Positions 1 to 13,765 are shown, counted from the first letter of the stretch. The stretch: DNA of 64,000 nt from Linepithema humile (GCF_040581485.1 NC_090133.1:20956001-21020000), one strand, 5' to 3'. Notes: generated from the sequence alone by a model not told the origin. Translations and numbers: made by a program.

Positions 1-3000
1 TTTCAATAGGCAACGATGTGCCGTTCCACAATTGACCTGTTTATTCGATAGTTTGATGACAATGTAACTTTAACTACTTCTCACTCTAATCAATTGAACA
101 ATAAAGTGATAAATCGCTGAGCAAATATCTCTACTTGTAGATTTTTGAAAAAAGGAAAATTATTTCTACGTAAAATCTCGTGACATAAATCTTTTTTGTG
201 TCAAATCAGTGTCATATTAAGCAACATTGAGTATCGTGCATATTTTATACGATGATTTATTATCTTACTATATTATCTTACTAAAATTTGTACAATAACA
301 AGTACATTTTGCCATTATACTTGCTAGAATATTCATATTCATAACGTGTTTGACATTTTAAGGACAAGATAAGAATACGAAACGGAATCGATAGGAACTT
401 TTAAAGTGATTGTAACATTGTACGAAAATATTGTCAAAGTAATTTTGCAGTCGCCTCATTACACTTTAATCCCGTTGGACTGTAAAGAGTTACGAATGGC
501 GAGTTTAAATTACGCGAAGGGGCAGTTAATAGGTACTACGGTTACTGCGTACGTAGCAGGGTCATCGATCACCACGTCCAGGACGCTGCGTTCTTTATTC
601 GTAGAATAAATGAGATTCATTATGACCCCACGTGTGCGTTAGTCCATAAAAAAGGGCACAGCCATTTTATTTATTAATACCGCGGCCGGTACACACACGT
701 CGCGACAGAGACGTGATTTTTATCCGACACTCATTTTCGATGCTTCCGAGTCACCGTTTGTCCCGTAATGAACCTCTTATCGGTCTCGAGATCTACGGTA
801 GCCTGCAAAAGTCTGTAAAAGCAGATTGCATCATTTTTCAATGCTATTTTTTCTCTTCCATATGAAAACTTATTATTGGATAACAGTTATTGATGGGCTA
901 TTTATTTTTATAGAAATTTGTATAGAAGTAAATTATTTGCTTTTTTTGTTAGTTTTGATTAAATTTAAATTAATATATAAAGCTTATTATACTCTAATAT
1001 TTTAAATACAATTATATGTATAAAAAAGTTAAATTGCAATCGAAAATCGAAGCATAAATTTTTTTTATATTAAAGCATAATTTTCCTTTAATATCAAAAT
1101 GGATTAAATTTTAACGAAACGCCGTAGTTAAGTCCAAGTTTCTGCAATAACGGAATATGTTATATCTAGAAAAATATGTAACGAATTTCTTTTTTTTTTT
1201 TCTAGTTATTATATAGTGGATGGGAATGTCACGAAGGCAGCCCTTGCACATTTTTACTTTACATTATCGGCACGTCCATCGTTAAGTATGCTCGGGATAA
1301 AATTTAATCAATTTTGTGAAAGTAAAGCGAGAAGAAACATTAAAACACGGATGGTAATTCCACTTACACAGCGCCCCTTTAATTTAACGAACATTCCTCG
1401 AGACAATTAGGAACTTTCGTTCTAAAACTTAGTTTTGACGCATGATGAATTAATCGGATTTTACTCATTACCACGTTCTTAGGAGTGATCACCGTGTCTA
1501 CAATTTCCCAAAGTTTTTAATTATTTTTACGAAGAGTCCCATGCGTGTGCGCGACTACACGTCCCGCAGAACGAATAGTTTTGCAAAAGTAATACGTGAG
1601 CAAATTTTATTAATGCAACTTTCTTATAAGATTTCCGGAACAGCGAATGAAGGTGCAACATGCGTATACCTTTCAAATTCATCTTTTTATGTATGCCCTG
1701 CTTTCGTTTTTATGTTAGAATGGCGTGTAAACGTTGCGTTCTCGGTATTTGCATTAATATTACTCAAGCACAGCCCGCCGTCTTATCTAACGGTGCAACG
1801 TCGAGCGAGAGAGAGAAAAGAAGCGTTCGTGCACTGCACGCGGAAACGATACGTTAAATTTTTAGTTCTTAAAAAATTGAATCAAGGCTTTACGATAAAA
1901 ATTTTCCGATACAGCGAACGCATCCGACTGCACTGCAATTGTCGCACGTGAAATCGCTTCATTAATTTCTCGGTAATCTCACTTAAATGTCGTTCATTAT
2001 ATCGAACAATCGCATTTCATTCGTCACTCGTTTGTTTTGCTCGATTATTGCTTCGAAAAGCACATTTCACTCTTGTATTTCGCGAATCCTCGGGGCCCTC
2101 GGGCGATCGCTAAATCAAGACGGATATCTCCGTCGTCGAGATTAAACGACTTTTCCATTATCCGCGCATTTATTCTTCCGTGGAAAAATACATAGAAATC
2201 TTGGAAGGACAGGACCGACCCGAGAGAATGCCAGGCTGCCGTTTCAAAACTATTCAGGTCTTTTCTTTTCGGCACGATCGTACCCGATGCGCCCGGTAAT
2301 GGAAGCGCCCGTTTTTCGGGTTCTTCTGCGAGTAGGTCGAAATTGTCATCGAAAGTCGAGCGTGGAATTCTCTCTTCGTGCGAGAGCACCGCCGGAGAAA
2401 ATCCGTTTTGCAATACCGAGAGGAATAAGAATTTCGCGCGGTGAAGAAGTGAGATTGAAATGCGGCGCGGACGCAACTGCTATGCGGAAACATCACGGAA
2501 TCTCGAAACGACTGAAATATCGACACATCCGATGCAGGCCGCGGATATATTTACCTAGTGCCCGGGTTACCGGTGCGCACGTTTTTTTTTTTTTTTTTTA
2601 CGATCGTCCGGTCTTCTGAATTTTTTATGGCTACGGCATTTACATATCGGTATATCCTGTGAGTACCACGCTGGATTGGGACGAAATAACTCTCGCTCGT
2701 GTGCACCTAAATTCTAAGTTCTGCAAGCCATTACGATCGCAAAATGCAAATCTGCAATTTTCTTTCTTTTAAATTGCTGTGTTTTGTTTCTATCGCCAAA
2801 CTAGCTCTTTGTGCTTCTCGAATTGTTATCACGAAGCCTGTTATTAGTACAAATGTATGAATTAAATTTGTATATTTAAATTATTTTTTTATTTTTTAAA
2901 CTAAAATATATATATATCGGTAATTTTCTATTAATTGATAGTTTAGTTTGCATTATTTTTAATTAATTAATTTTATTATGAGCTTTTTATTATCTTTGAA

Positions 3001-5560
3001 TCTTCCTTAAAAGGTTGGTAAAATTTACAATGTCTCGAAGACGAACGATTACGTTGCCGTTTTTTTCTCGCGACGGGCGGTAACGGATTTCCATGTTTAG
3101 CGAGGAAGAAAGATCGGCGTAGACCCAGGGCGTATCTTCTTTTGTACTTTGACTGAAAAAGAAGTTTTCCCGAAGGCGAGAGCGCACAAGGGACGGCTAT
3201 TTTCTGTGAAAATTGTACTCCCTAACCTTGTACATGCATATTTCATTCGGAACGGCGTAAGCCGCAGGCCAAGGGAGACATTTCTTCGCTTCTCCTCGGC
3301 TCGGGCTAAGTTGTTCGAACTTGCCCGAACTTTGTCCGACTTAACCCTTCGCTGGACCGGCTCTTTCGCACGCTTCTGTTTCTCTTTACAGTTCAGCTAT
3401 GATAGTTTAGCTTTCGAACTCGTTTATACGGGACATTTCTGTGGCTGTTGAATTATTCATAAATGACAGCTTTCCCGATTGATTTAAGAAAATTTTCCAG
3501 CATTCGATATTAATCCTATATAATCGCAAAATAATGTTATCTTATTTTCTAGCGATTGTAATTGGATGTAAAAACTATGCACTTTATTATCTTAGATATT
3601 CACATATATGATAAAATGTAGAGTAAACGTTTCTTGAAATAGCAAAATCCTCAACTTTATTCCTGTTTTAAAGTTACGTAGAAAGTCACATTTATTTTCA
3701 AACTTCCAGAATACTACCGTTTAATGATTATCATTCCACATAGAACGTTTGCGCTTTAAGCATTTTTATCTGTTTTAAAATCCATTTATTTATCAGTTCA
3801 CTTATGGAGCTTCAACTTCTGGTCTCATGCATATATTCTATGTGAGTTCGCACTGTGATGTACCGTTGAATGTCGTGCGCATGATTCATACAAGTGCACA
3901 CAAAGTTCTTGGCCGTAGGTGTATTCTGCACGGGACTCCATAGGGATCCATCTACGTTGGACGGCGGAGAATTTGCGAGAAATTGCCAGAATTCATTACC
4001 TCTGTGATTGCGCTTCCACGCGACCGATCTCTTGCCAGATCCACACGTTGCGTCAAAAGTACGCGAACGGCCAATCAAAATCTGTACGTGCTAGCGGGAA
4101 TCGCGGTTGATGCTCGCACTCTCGCGTATGTTTTTTTCCGGGATTGAAGTTTCTAGTCACGAATCTTTCTTTTTTTTACGACGGCACACGTTTAGAAAGT
4201 CGCGTTATTGCACGTGGTGCATTTGAAAAAAAAAAAGACTTCAAGCGAGTGCGTTTGCAGTCCATCAAAGTACACAGAGCGCACGTCGAGTCGGTCTTTT
4301 TTTTAAGTAGAGTACGCTGTTCTCTTTTCTACCTCGTCATATTGCGATAATTAAAGTCGAACACTAGTTGCGAATTAAAAGACTGCTTTGCCGTCGCGGC
4401 TCAAGTTAAGTACTCGAAAAAGATAATGTTACGGATTATTTTTCCACCGTAGAACTAGCAGTGAAATTATAATTAGAAAATGGAGTATCGTTGAATAAAA
4501 TGTTCGCTGAAATATTTACTCCACCTTTTCGTAGACTTACTTAACATAGCATTTGATTGTTTGAAGCAATATATATTATACTTTTCTATATAAAATCATA
4601 ATAATAATAGAGGTAAATTAAAAGGTGCAGTTTTATTGACAGTTTAATTAAAATAATCAAATTAAATTTATTTATAAACTATATGTATCCAGAATTAATT
4701 GTTGCATGAATTAATGATGGACTTTAATTCAGTTATGTTATTGTAGCAAATATTTAATCGATAAACGGTTGTTTTTTGTGCTAACACGAAGTGTTAATGG
4801 TTTAATCAATACTACAGTATAAAATAATAAATCATATTATAACTTACTAATTATCAGCTATACTGTCTTTCCAAGGACATGTATGTTTAAGTTTATCAAT
4901 TTAACACTTTAGGCTTTCGAATATTAGGTCATAACGTTGCCAGGCAGCTTTAGCTTCTGCTCCAGAATTAGCCCGTAATGCGAAGTCGCGTTTAATTGTC
5001 TCGTCGTCCGCTGACGTCTGCCTCTCTGCCGACCTTAGGAGTGACGTGACCGAACAAGCGATTAACAGGCTTGTCGTGGTTCATGGACACGGACGTCCCG
5101 TTATAATTCGCTCGCAACTGGCCACTCAGCAGTTCATTTCAACAGTTTATTCGTTGAATGACCGGCATATTGTTCGTAAGATTCATTGAAAGAATACATA
5201 TATCAACGAAATTTTTTACTTGATCTTTCATGAATAGACAGTCTCATGTATCTGTAGATGATATAAGATATCTCAGCAAAAATTTGATCGACTATTACTT
5301 TTTTCTCTATTATTAAAGATTTTAATATTACATACTTTAAGAATTCAGCATAAAATTAAGATACTGAAGTAAAGTCTATATGATTTTAAATACAAAACAT
5401 GTTTTTATCTTGTTTATGTGCATTTATTTATAATTATTTAGAGTTTTGAATGTTATAACTTGATTTATGATTATATTTTGGTTAAAATAGCGTTGGAGAA
5501 CGAAAAAATATGCTTCAATAGGCTTTTAAATATTAATATCATTCTTATGAACGTTTTCTT
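1..5560. other. Non-coding DNA, compositionally banded
   Basis: No gene is recognised. By eye the stretch alternates between AT-rich DNA (about 1-650, 840-1200, 2700-3000, 3450-3830, 4430-4930, 5160-5560) and shorter CpG-richer bands (about 2040-2640, 3000-3450, 3830-4420, 4930-5160). Poly-T runs lie at 1190-1201 and 2582-2599. Open frames of 60-140 codons occur on both strands in the CpG-rich bands, but they overlap each other and show no known domain, signal peptide or codon-use contrast, so I treat them as chance. Fits intronic or intergenic insect DNA. Confidence 0.6.
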
Positions 5561-5626
5561 GTTCTAATCTCATATATCCGTCAATTTTCAGGGCAATGTT
5601 ATGCGTTTATATAAAGAATATCAATT

Positions 5627-5648
5627 AACGGACGTTATAACGTCCGTT
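5627..5648. repeat. Perfect 22-bp palindrome
   Basis: The half-site AACGGACGTTA is followed directly by its exact reverse complement, with no spacer. Outside it, CTCATATATCCGTC (upstream, near 5570) and GTCCGTTTCATATATGAG (just downstream) are partly complementary, so a larger imperfect fold could form. It could be a cruciform, a dimeric protein-binding site or chance. The sequence does not decide. Confidence 0.7.
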
Positions 5649-6460
5649 TCATATATGAGAAATGATGAAATTCTTGAAAATCGTGCTCACAGCCGACAGT
5701 ATCGTATCGCTTGCAAGTCTTCTATAACTGCAGGAATGCGATAAAAATTGATAAAAACAACGGCGTTTTTACTAGCGACGGAAAAATGTGTACTTTAACC
5801 GTCTTTTTCTTTTGCCTTTGAAATACGTCGCAAAGGGTAACCGCATCGATCGAGAGGAAGTGCGAGCGCAGTTACAGAAATTTCAGCACGCAAAGGTTGA
5901 TCGACCTGCGGTTCTACCTTACGTGACGCGTTTCGCCGCGGGCGCGACCTCAAAAGAGAGAAAAAAATATACGCGTAACGTTTTCTTTTCGTGCGGAGAC
6001 AAAAGCTGCGTTTTCTCTCTTGTTCTCGACGAACCGCCGGAGGCTTCCAGTAAACCGCGACAAGGGAAGCTACTGTCCTTTTCGACACAAAATATGGAAA
6101 CTGTCATTCAAATTTCTTTGAGCGGCTAGAAGAGAATCGCTAATGATCCATTAACGATTGAACAGTTTATAATTGGAACATGTTTTCAATGACGTGCATA
6201 AATTATAATATTGATTCAAATAAGAGCACATTGAATCAAGATATCAAATAGCTACATTTTATATTTAAGTTTGTCACGACAAACACTGTACAGTATTCCG
6301 TATGGTATAAATTGACGGATGACGTAGCAGTACGGATTATCGCAGTTTCTATAATGCAGGAAATGCAGAAGGATAACCAATATGTGTAGAAAGATATGCA
6401 ATTTAAATCGAAATAATCTCGTCGAACGCAATTATGTCCGATATAACCGCGCCGACCATA

Positions 6461-6478
6461 ACGGTATAATTATACCGT
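6461..6478. repeat. Perfect 18-bp palindrome
   Basis: The half-site ACGGTATAA is followed by its exact reverse complement without spacer. It sits at an AT-rich to CpG-rich boundary. No function is assignable. Confidence 0.65.
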
Positions 6479-7920
6479 GTGGCTATGCATAATTGAATTC
6501 TGATTTCCGTTCACTGTACATTTTGTAACGAGTCGAATATCTCCCGCCGGTAATCTATTTCGGAAAATGCCCCGCAATTAGAGCCGGTGCCAAGTGGCGA
6601 AAAGTAAATCACGTCACCGGGAACGAAGTCCGAAGTTTCGCGCACGCGACGAAACACGGCACGGCCGCGACCCGGCCGATACGGCGAGAGAGTAACTCTT
6701 TGTTTTTGCGCGCTTCTGGAGTACATCGTTACGGCGGCGGTGGGCAGAGGCGGGCGTAAAAACGCTTTAATTTACCTGCCGCCGGCGGCGAGGTGACGAC
6801 GAAAAAACGTCGGTGCGGTTTAATCAACGTAAATACCATCGACGGCGTGAGCGGGGTGGCGAAAAGCAGTTCCGCGCTGAAAAAAGGGTTAACGGTCGCC
6901 CCTTTCGGTGGGTCGTGCTCGTGGAAAATCGAAGGAGCGGCGACCTACAATTTTTATCATTTCGGATTTTTTTATCGTTAAATTAGCCCGCCCTCTCTAT
7001 TATGCAGCTATTACGACACGGTCTTTTTAATTATTGTCTCGGCGAGGAACGTTATTACTGCGCGTATAACGCGTCTCTTTTGTGCGACATCGTTGAAAGA
7101 TATTTTGGGTTGAGATTTAATCGCACGTATGATGAAAGGAAAGCAAACAAGTAATTAAGAACTGAGATTAACGATCTACAGGCTTTTATAAATCTTCCTG
7201 CACTTTTTTCCGTCCAGTGTGAATTATATGAAAAGATATTTTTTGCCATAACTTTGTGTCTGGATGATTCAAGTAACCTTTTTCGTGTTCTTGCAACGAA
7301 TCTCGTGTTAAGTTACGGATGCGGTCGTTTATGACACCGATATGTACGCATACTACAGTATCATTAATATTGTACGAGACTCCCGCGTGGGCGGACATAT
7401 TATGGCGCGATTATCTTCGACGAAGCATCGTGGAGGATTAAATATTCAAAGTAAGATTCGTATTTTTGAATTACAGATTAGACAGTAAAGAAAAAGTCGA
7501 TTATACACGAAAATAATAATGGATTCCTATCATTTTATATTTTAAAGTAGAAAAATTTTTATAAATTACTTAATACTATAATTTTCTTTTTAAAGTATTA
7601 AATGTAATTGCAATCTGCCTTTAGTTTTTATTAATGATAATCAACTTTCTTTGTATTTGTAATTATATTTTATAATATATTAAAAATAAATTTTAAGTAT
7701 ACTTAATGTTTTAAATATAAAATTATGGAACTAAATGGTTTAAAAATTTTTCTGCTTGATGACACAAAACGAAGCGACACAAAAGTCAAGCGAAGGTCTG
7801 TTCAACATATTATTATTTTTATGTATAATCGATTTTTTACTGTTTAACTTGTTGTCAATTAAAAAATATATGAATCTTACTTTAAATATTTAATTCTCTT
7901 CAATGTTTTATAGAAAATTA

Positions 7921-7954
7921 TCGTCTATTCTATTTTATCGTCTATTCTATTTTA
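7921..7954. repeat. 17-bp perfect tandem duplication (2 copies)
   Basis: The unit TCGTCTATTCTATTTTA occurs twice head to tail in AT-rich DNA. It looks like a recent slippage or duplication event. No function is inferred. Confidence 0.75.
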
Positions 7955-8259
7955 TTGCTGTATAAAAGGATTTTTATATCTAATGATTTTTATACAGTTT
8001 TTTCTGTAAAACTGTTTTTTGTCTAAAAAAGAAATTATTTTATAAAAAAATAAAATTTTAGAAATAGAGCTAAAAATTAAAACAAATGAAAAGTCTTTGT
8101 AAAGTTTACTGGAAGAGTTCTATTAGTCGTATAAAACATAATAAAATCACAGTGATATATAATAATACATAAGACTGTAATTAATGCGTTTATAAAGTAA
8201 AAAAAAATTATTCCCATCTTTTAACACGGTATATAACACGGCGATCGCGAAATGCAACT

Positions 8260-9073
8260 TTGCTGCGGGCTTTTTCGAGGGTACTGGGTGTCGGCGCAAG
8301 TCAACATGATGATTACGCTACTTCCGGAAGTAGGGGAGAACAAGCAATGACCTTAGCAATCGACGTGGTCGAGCTCGCTTCCTCGATGATCACCGTTGGG
8401 CTGATAAGCCTCGAAATCGTGAAAGATTCTCTCGATTCCACGAACAGATAAGCAATGCTTATCGATTTGTCAATATCAGAACATGTTCGAAAATAGCCTG
8501 TCGAGAAATTAATAAAGCCGCATCTGAAATTGATCGCGCGTTTAAATCCGAATATAAAAACAAGTTAAGCAAGCGTATATCAACGTGAAAGGTCAGCGGC
8601 CGCGGACGTATCATCAGATACGAATAACGCGGTCGTAGTTAAATTATAGTTATTTCAGATCGCGTAGAACGGAATTGAAAAAAGAATATCCCTTGGCGTA
8701 TCCCACTAATTACAGCAACGTAGTCAGGATGACGCAATAAGAAAGTTAGAAATGGAGTATGCAGCTGGTCTTGATGAGAGAAAGCTACCGCCGACTGGTA
8801 GTCATGCAAACACGCTAGAACATCTTAATGAGTAAATAAATTATTTGCAACAAGACTACAGACAGTAGTTACTGTACGAAATTTAGAAGAAGAAAAAGGC
8901 GGACAAGTAGCAGACGCGATCCGTTACTTAGAAGAAAGGAAATGCAACGATCGATATCTTCGTATTACTGCAACTGCGTATTGCCGTCCCGTGTTTATCG
9001 CGGTGGCATCAAACATGAAATTATTCGTAATCAATATTAAAAATAATTTCTCAATTTTCTCTGAAAAAGAATA
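8260..9073 (+). pseudogene. Possible decayed coding region (weak)
   Basis: On the + strand this moderately GC-rich island, set between AT-rich flanks, has several consecutive open stretches in shifted frames: 8260-8451 (ATG start), 8334-8588 (84 codons open, no ATG), 8711-8835, and 8832-9073 (about 79 codons open, no early ATG). The conceptual peptides are charged and not low-complexity, for example segments beginning EINKAASEIDRAFK and NLEEEKGGQVADAIRYLEER. I recognise no family. Stop-free stretches of this size also arise by chance in such DNA, and the impression of protein-like sequence is subjective. Alternatives are an old transposon or gene fragment, or simply non-coding DNA. No restored reading frame is proposed. 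Confidence 0.15.
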
Positions 9074-10252
9074 ACAAAGAATTCAAGAAAACTGTTTGAT
9101 TTTCGGTAATTAAATTACAGTTAAATTTTTGGCTTCCATTGTTTGTAAAAATATTCTGTTGCAAAAATATTAGCCTGGTGACAGAAAAGTATTAAAATCA
9201 CGCTTTTATTTTCGAACAATACAGTTAGCTAGGAAAATTTAAATATATAATGCTGCATGTGAATGTCAAATTTATGTGTTATTTACAGCTAATTTTATTA
9301 TTTAAATATTTTTTTCGAAAATAATCTCTGTATTTCATAAATAATTTACTTTATCGGTTTATTTAGCCCCAAACGATCGACTCAGAAATAAAGCATAAAC
9401 GAAGCACGAATGAAAACTGCTCAAAATAGTGTTCTTCGCGAACACGCCGGGGAGCAAATAAAGGACCAACCTAATAGGAAATTCTGAACGCTACCAGCTT
9501 TATCGCGTCGTGCGCTATCACACAATACCAGTGTACGCGATTAGCCGGTCTTATCTCGCGCTCGTGAGCACTTCGAACTGGTGACACAAAATGCGGTCGG
9601 CTCGCTACGACGGCGTTCCTCTGAGACGTATTTTCTGTCCGCGTAGACTTGGAGAGGAGCGCGGCAAATGCGAGCGGGACAACGAGAAGAGGGATGACGA
9701 CGGCGGTGAAAGCGGCAAAGACGCGGCGAAACTATACGCGAGTGGAATGGGATGCTCGCGGAAAGTAAGACGAATAGAGCCACGTTTCGCGGCAGAGAGG
9801 ATCGGAGCGATAGAGGGAACGGGAGATACACGAAGGATCGGTGAGACGGACGGGAGGCAGAAGGCGGGAGAAAACGATGTGCATTAACGATATGATGAAC
9901 GGCGGACGCGGACTCTGTCTACGATACTACCGTCGTGATGCACGAAGGAGAGAGAAAGACCGCAGGGGGAACCCGCGTATTCATTCGACGCCCACGCGAC
10001 GAGCTGCTTTTAGGAGAGAATAATTCCACTGTAAGAAATAAGACGACATAAACCGGATAAAGTAAAGTCTTGGATGTACCGAGGGGTTCTTTATTTAAAT
10101 AAAATATCCTTTTAAAGAACAGCACCAACAGTATATATTTAACACACAAATCATCGTACAGGAAAAGGCCCACGTTGTGCCACGTATGCACTATTAAGGA
10201 AAAGTTTAACATATAGTTTTCTATCACGAAAGGTACGCTTGCCTTTATTATA

Positions 10253-10351
10253 CACGCTCGCACCAAACAGTTTATCGATGCACGCTCGCACCGTTTACTT
10301 TAACTCTTTTTCAATATCTTACGAATACTCCGAGCCAGTACACGCTCGCAC
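10253..10351 (+). repeat. CACGCTCGCAC motif, three direct copies
   Basis: The 11-mer CACGCTCGCAC occurs at 10253-10263, 10281-10291 and 10341-10351. The first two copies extend to CACGCTCGCACC. Spacing is 28 then 60 bp and the intervening DNA is not repeated. Three copies in 100 bp is more than expected by chance, and clustered regulatory or protein-binding sites are one possibility. No known factor is assigned. Confidence 0.6.
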
Positions 10352-11696
10352 GGCCGAAAGGAATTTAGACGCTCGTCTTAGTTTCTTACTCTCTTCTGTT
10401 TGCTAGCTCCGAATCAACTGCTCCGATTTATGTGCCTTCTTTCTAATAGATGGCATTTAATCATCCAATATACAGGTGGCCTACCGATGCTTGTAGCGAA
10501 TGATCTTGCCATATATATAGTACATATACTTTTACAGTATGCGTGAAAACTCGAACAACTTATTGCTCTACGGTGGTCGGCGAGTGAAGCTGAGAAATAG
10601 ATTGATCACTTCGAATCGTGCTCAATTCGTTACAGCGCAGGAAATCGAGAATGACGCTATTACGTTTAATTGTATTATTAAAAGAATATGAAACAAACTA
10701 TTGATTAAAGAAATAACGTATATATTCAAATTTTTTTTTCTCATACACAGCTGATAAATTATTACGTTGATATTGTTTAATATTTATTTTGCACATTATT
10801 GCTTATAATTAATACCGAGAAAATAATCAAATATTGTTAAAAATATTTTCCTAATGAAACATTATTTACAAATGGACTGAAAAACGCCATGCGAATACTC
10901 TCGTTTCTCGTGTTTGTCGATTTGACCGAACAGTTAGGGATTTAATAAAGTCTTGCTTCCCTTTTTTTCTTATTGGCGTGAGCGCGTACATTTTGCACAC
11001 CGAGCGGGGCGGAAGAAGTGGAGGGACCCCGATAAGGGGGCACAAACGAGCGGCTTTATTACGCAACCGTAACAGGTTGCCGGTTATTGTAAGGCAAAGC
11101 TGCAATGGTGGGGAGGGTTGTAGCACGGAGAGTATCGTGCCACTCAGCGTTATTGCGGAATTACCGCGTATGTAGGTACGCCGGAACGTAAACAGTGCCT
11201 GCGCTCGATTCCGAGTGCACGACCTGACGTGGTTTTGAAGCCGCCGATGCAGCGTCGATATCGCCCGATGATTACTATCGCTGATACCGAACCCGCGTCT
11301 CGTTGTTGCGTCACGATCGGCTCGTAACTACGGAGAATACGCCGTTGTGCGCCCGCGTTTTACCAATGCAAAGAGATTAGCACTGTGTTTGTAGATCGCT
11401 ATGCAGCTCGCGTATCGAGAAGATCGATAACGTACATCGTAGCAAATTTTCTTGCATGCTACCGTTGACCATAATTGGCCCGATGCAATTGTGGATTATG
11501 TGCGAACCGGAGCTGTTGTTATGACATATCGCCAAAGATATCACACGTTCTTATGCTAAGCCAAATTATTCAATTATATAGTTTATTAATTTATTAGATA
11601 TCATTGTTCACTGTTCAACATAAAATTGTAATTCAAAGTAATTTTTGCTTTTAATGTAATTATTATGTTTTTACTTATCATTTATTTTATAATTAC

Positions 11697-11720
11697 CAAA
11701 TTTATATATATATAAATTTG
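11697..11720. repeat. Perfect 24-bp AT-rich palindrome
   Basis: The half-site CAAATTTATATA is followed by its exact reverse complement. The flanks AATTAC and ATAATT extend the symmetry imperfectly. It could extrude as a cruciform or be the core of a small foldback element. AT-rich palindromes are common in insect DNA, so function is doubtful. Confidence 0.7.
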
Positions 11721-13731
11721 ATAATTTTATCTTACGTTTTGTGAAAGTGACGCGCGTTTTGCATCAATTTATTCTAATATTATTCCAAACTATAACCGTT
11801 AACGATTGTTCGTACTTCCAAGTTGGTGCGTGACTCGTTAAACATAAGAGCGATTACGGGATATAGCACAAGTGTCGTTTAATGTAGCATGACGGCCGTA
11901 CCGAACGCGCGCCGGTATCTCAAGTAATTCGTCGTCTTTTATTTGCTGATTATTTTCTCATTGTCAGACTCAATTCCGTATGGAGAACACGACGGCAATG
12001 CAATAGGCGACAACATCGCGTTTTATTATCCGCGATAATAATACACCGACTAAGGCGGTAACTTTCGCAATTACGAACTATAACAGGTAGACACATGGTC
12101 CCACTTAAGAATGTGGCACTCTGTTCAACGACATGGCGTTTTAGAAACTCCTCTTAACGGATTTCCGGTGGCAGTCTTGACGATAACGTTACATTCATTC
12201 TGAGAAGTTTTCTCTGGAATATAAAACAAAGCAAATTGTCACTAGAAATTCTGAAAAATTGCAAATATAATGTAATTCTACATTGACGATTGATATCGAA
12301 AACAAAATTTATGATTTATCGTAATTTGCGAAAGAGAATTATAATTTAAAAAGTTTTTTAGATAATTTTAATAAAAAAGTTGACGAATGAAATACATATT
12401 GAAAGATCAATTAAATTGTCTTTATCAGCTGCGATTTTAGACTTCATTAAATTTTGCAAAAGTTTATTTTCTAAAAATTTATCACGATATAATTTTTATC
12501 AAGCGCTATATTTGTTAGATGTCAGATAGTACAATATCAAACAGGGAAATTTTTTTTCCAGTAAACGCGCTGTCTTTTTTTGCATACAAGAATCCGTCGT
12601 TACAGTACTATCGTTAAAGAACAATGAGGCAATTTACTCTTTCTATAAAAGTGGGCAAATGCGATAGTACGATCCGGAAATGTAGAATTTCTTTAATCCA
12701 ACGTGCACTTTGCGCGCTCGTTATTCGCTGTCGAACACGTATGTACGCGATTTAATCGAATTTCGTTCACAAAGTGTTTCTGATAAAATCACTGATCGTT
12801 TCCCGGGCAACGACGCCGCGACCAACGTCTGTTATCGATTATGCGGGTAAACTTATTAGACAGCGATTAGCCGTTATTCGCACGCAACACGCTGACCCTG
12901 TTTCCCCCGGTGGCGAATCCACATCTGCACACATGATCGGCCGCAAACCGGCGGCTATCCCTTGTCGCAGACGTTACCTCCCCTCGACCCTAAGCCCCTC
13001 TTTGCCCAATGTACATATGTTGAATACATACGCACGCGTGCGTGACCGCCATTGCGTGTGTTCTGGACTATCCAATAGGATTGCAAACGTGAAATGCGTA
13101 TGAAACAGTCTGACATATATTTGGCGTACGCGAGGAGTAACTCATACTATGTTACGACTGCGTTGATGAAGCTATCGATATAATGAATAAGTTGAACTGG
13201 GTAAAAGTTTAGGACAGAACAAAAAATCTGCTCATATTTAAAACATTTTACTTATATATTTTTAATTTATAAGAGTTTATGAAAAAATTAGATATAAGAA
13301 AAAATTATCAATTAAAGCTCTAGTCGGGTTGATAACAACGAGATAATTTGTCTTCTATAAACATGTGATAATACGATTAGGAAATATAGAATTTATTCTA
13401 TCAAATTTATATAGATAATTTTTTTATATGCAGAGTATTTTTATATCATATTTTATGCATAATTATAAAAGAAAAATTATTTTTTAGAAAAATTCACCAT
13501 TTGTAGAGAGATAATACGAGAAAAGATATATTACAGAGATCTATTTTGCAGAATATATAATACAAAGTTGGGTACTGCACAATTTTATTTTTCATTATTT
13601 AAATATGAAATTTAAACATTTAAAAATGTAGTGCGTTATTATTAAGAGCGTCTGTTGTCTGCGATGGACATATCATTATTTTTACAAAATACTATTCGTT
13701 CTGTCGTGACATTCTCGAATGTATCTCCGGG

Positions 13732-13765
13732 CGTCTACGTGTTTCGAACGCCTGACACGTAGACG
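13732..13765. repeat. Hairpin with 11-bp perfect arms
   Basis: CGTCTACGTGT (13732-13742) and ACACGTAGACG (13755-13765) are exact reverse complements separated by a 12-nt loop. The GC-rich arms make this a stable stem in DNA or RNA. No terminator function is implied in a eukaryotic context. Confidence 0.65.

Larger units (their letters stand above)
5560..8220. other. Non-coding DNA with two perfect palindromes
   Basis: No gene is recognised. CpG-rich bands lie at about 5800-6130 and 6420-7100. The stretch 7440-8220 is strongly AT-rich. Two perfect palindromes (5627-5648 and 6461-6478) and a perfect 17-bp tandem duplication (7921-7954) are listed separately. Nothing else is distinctive. Confidence 0.55.
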
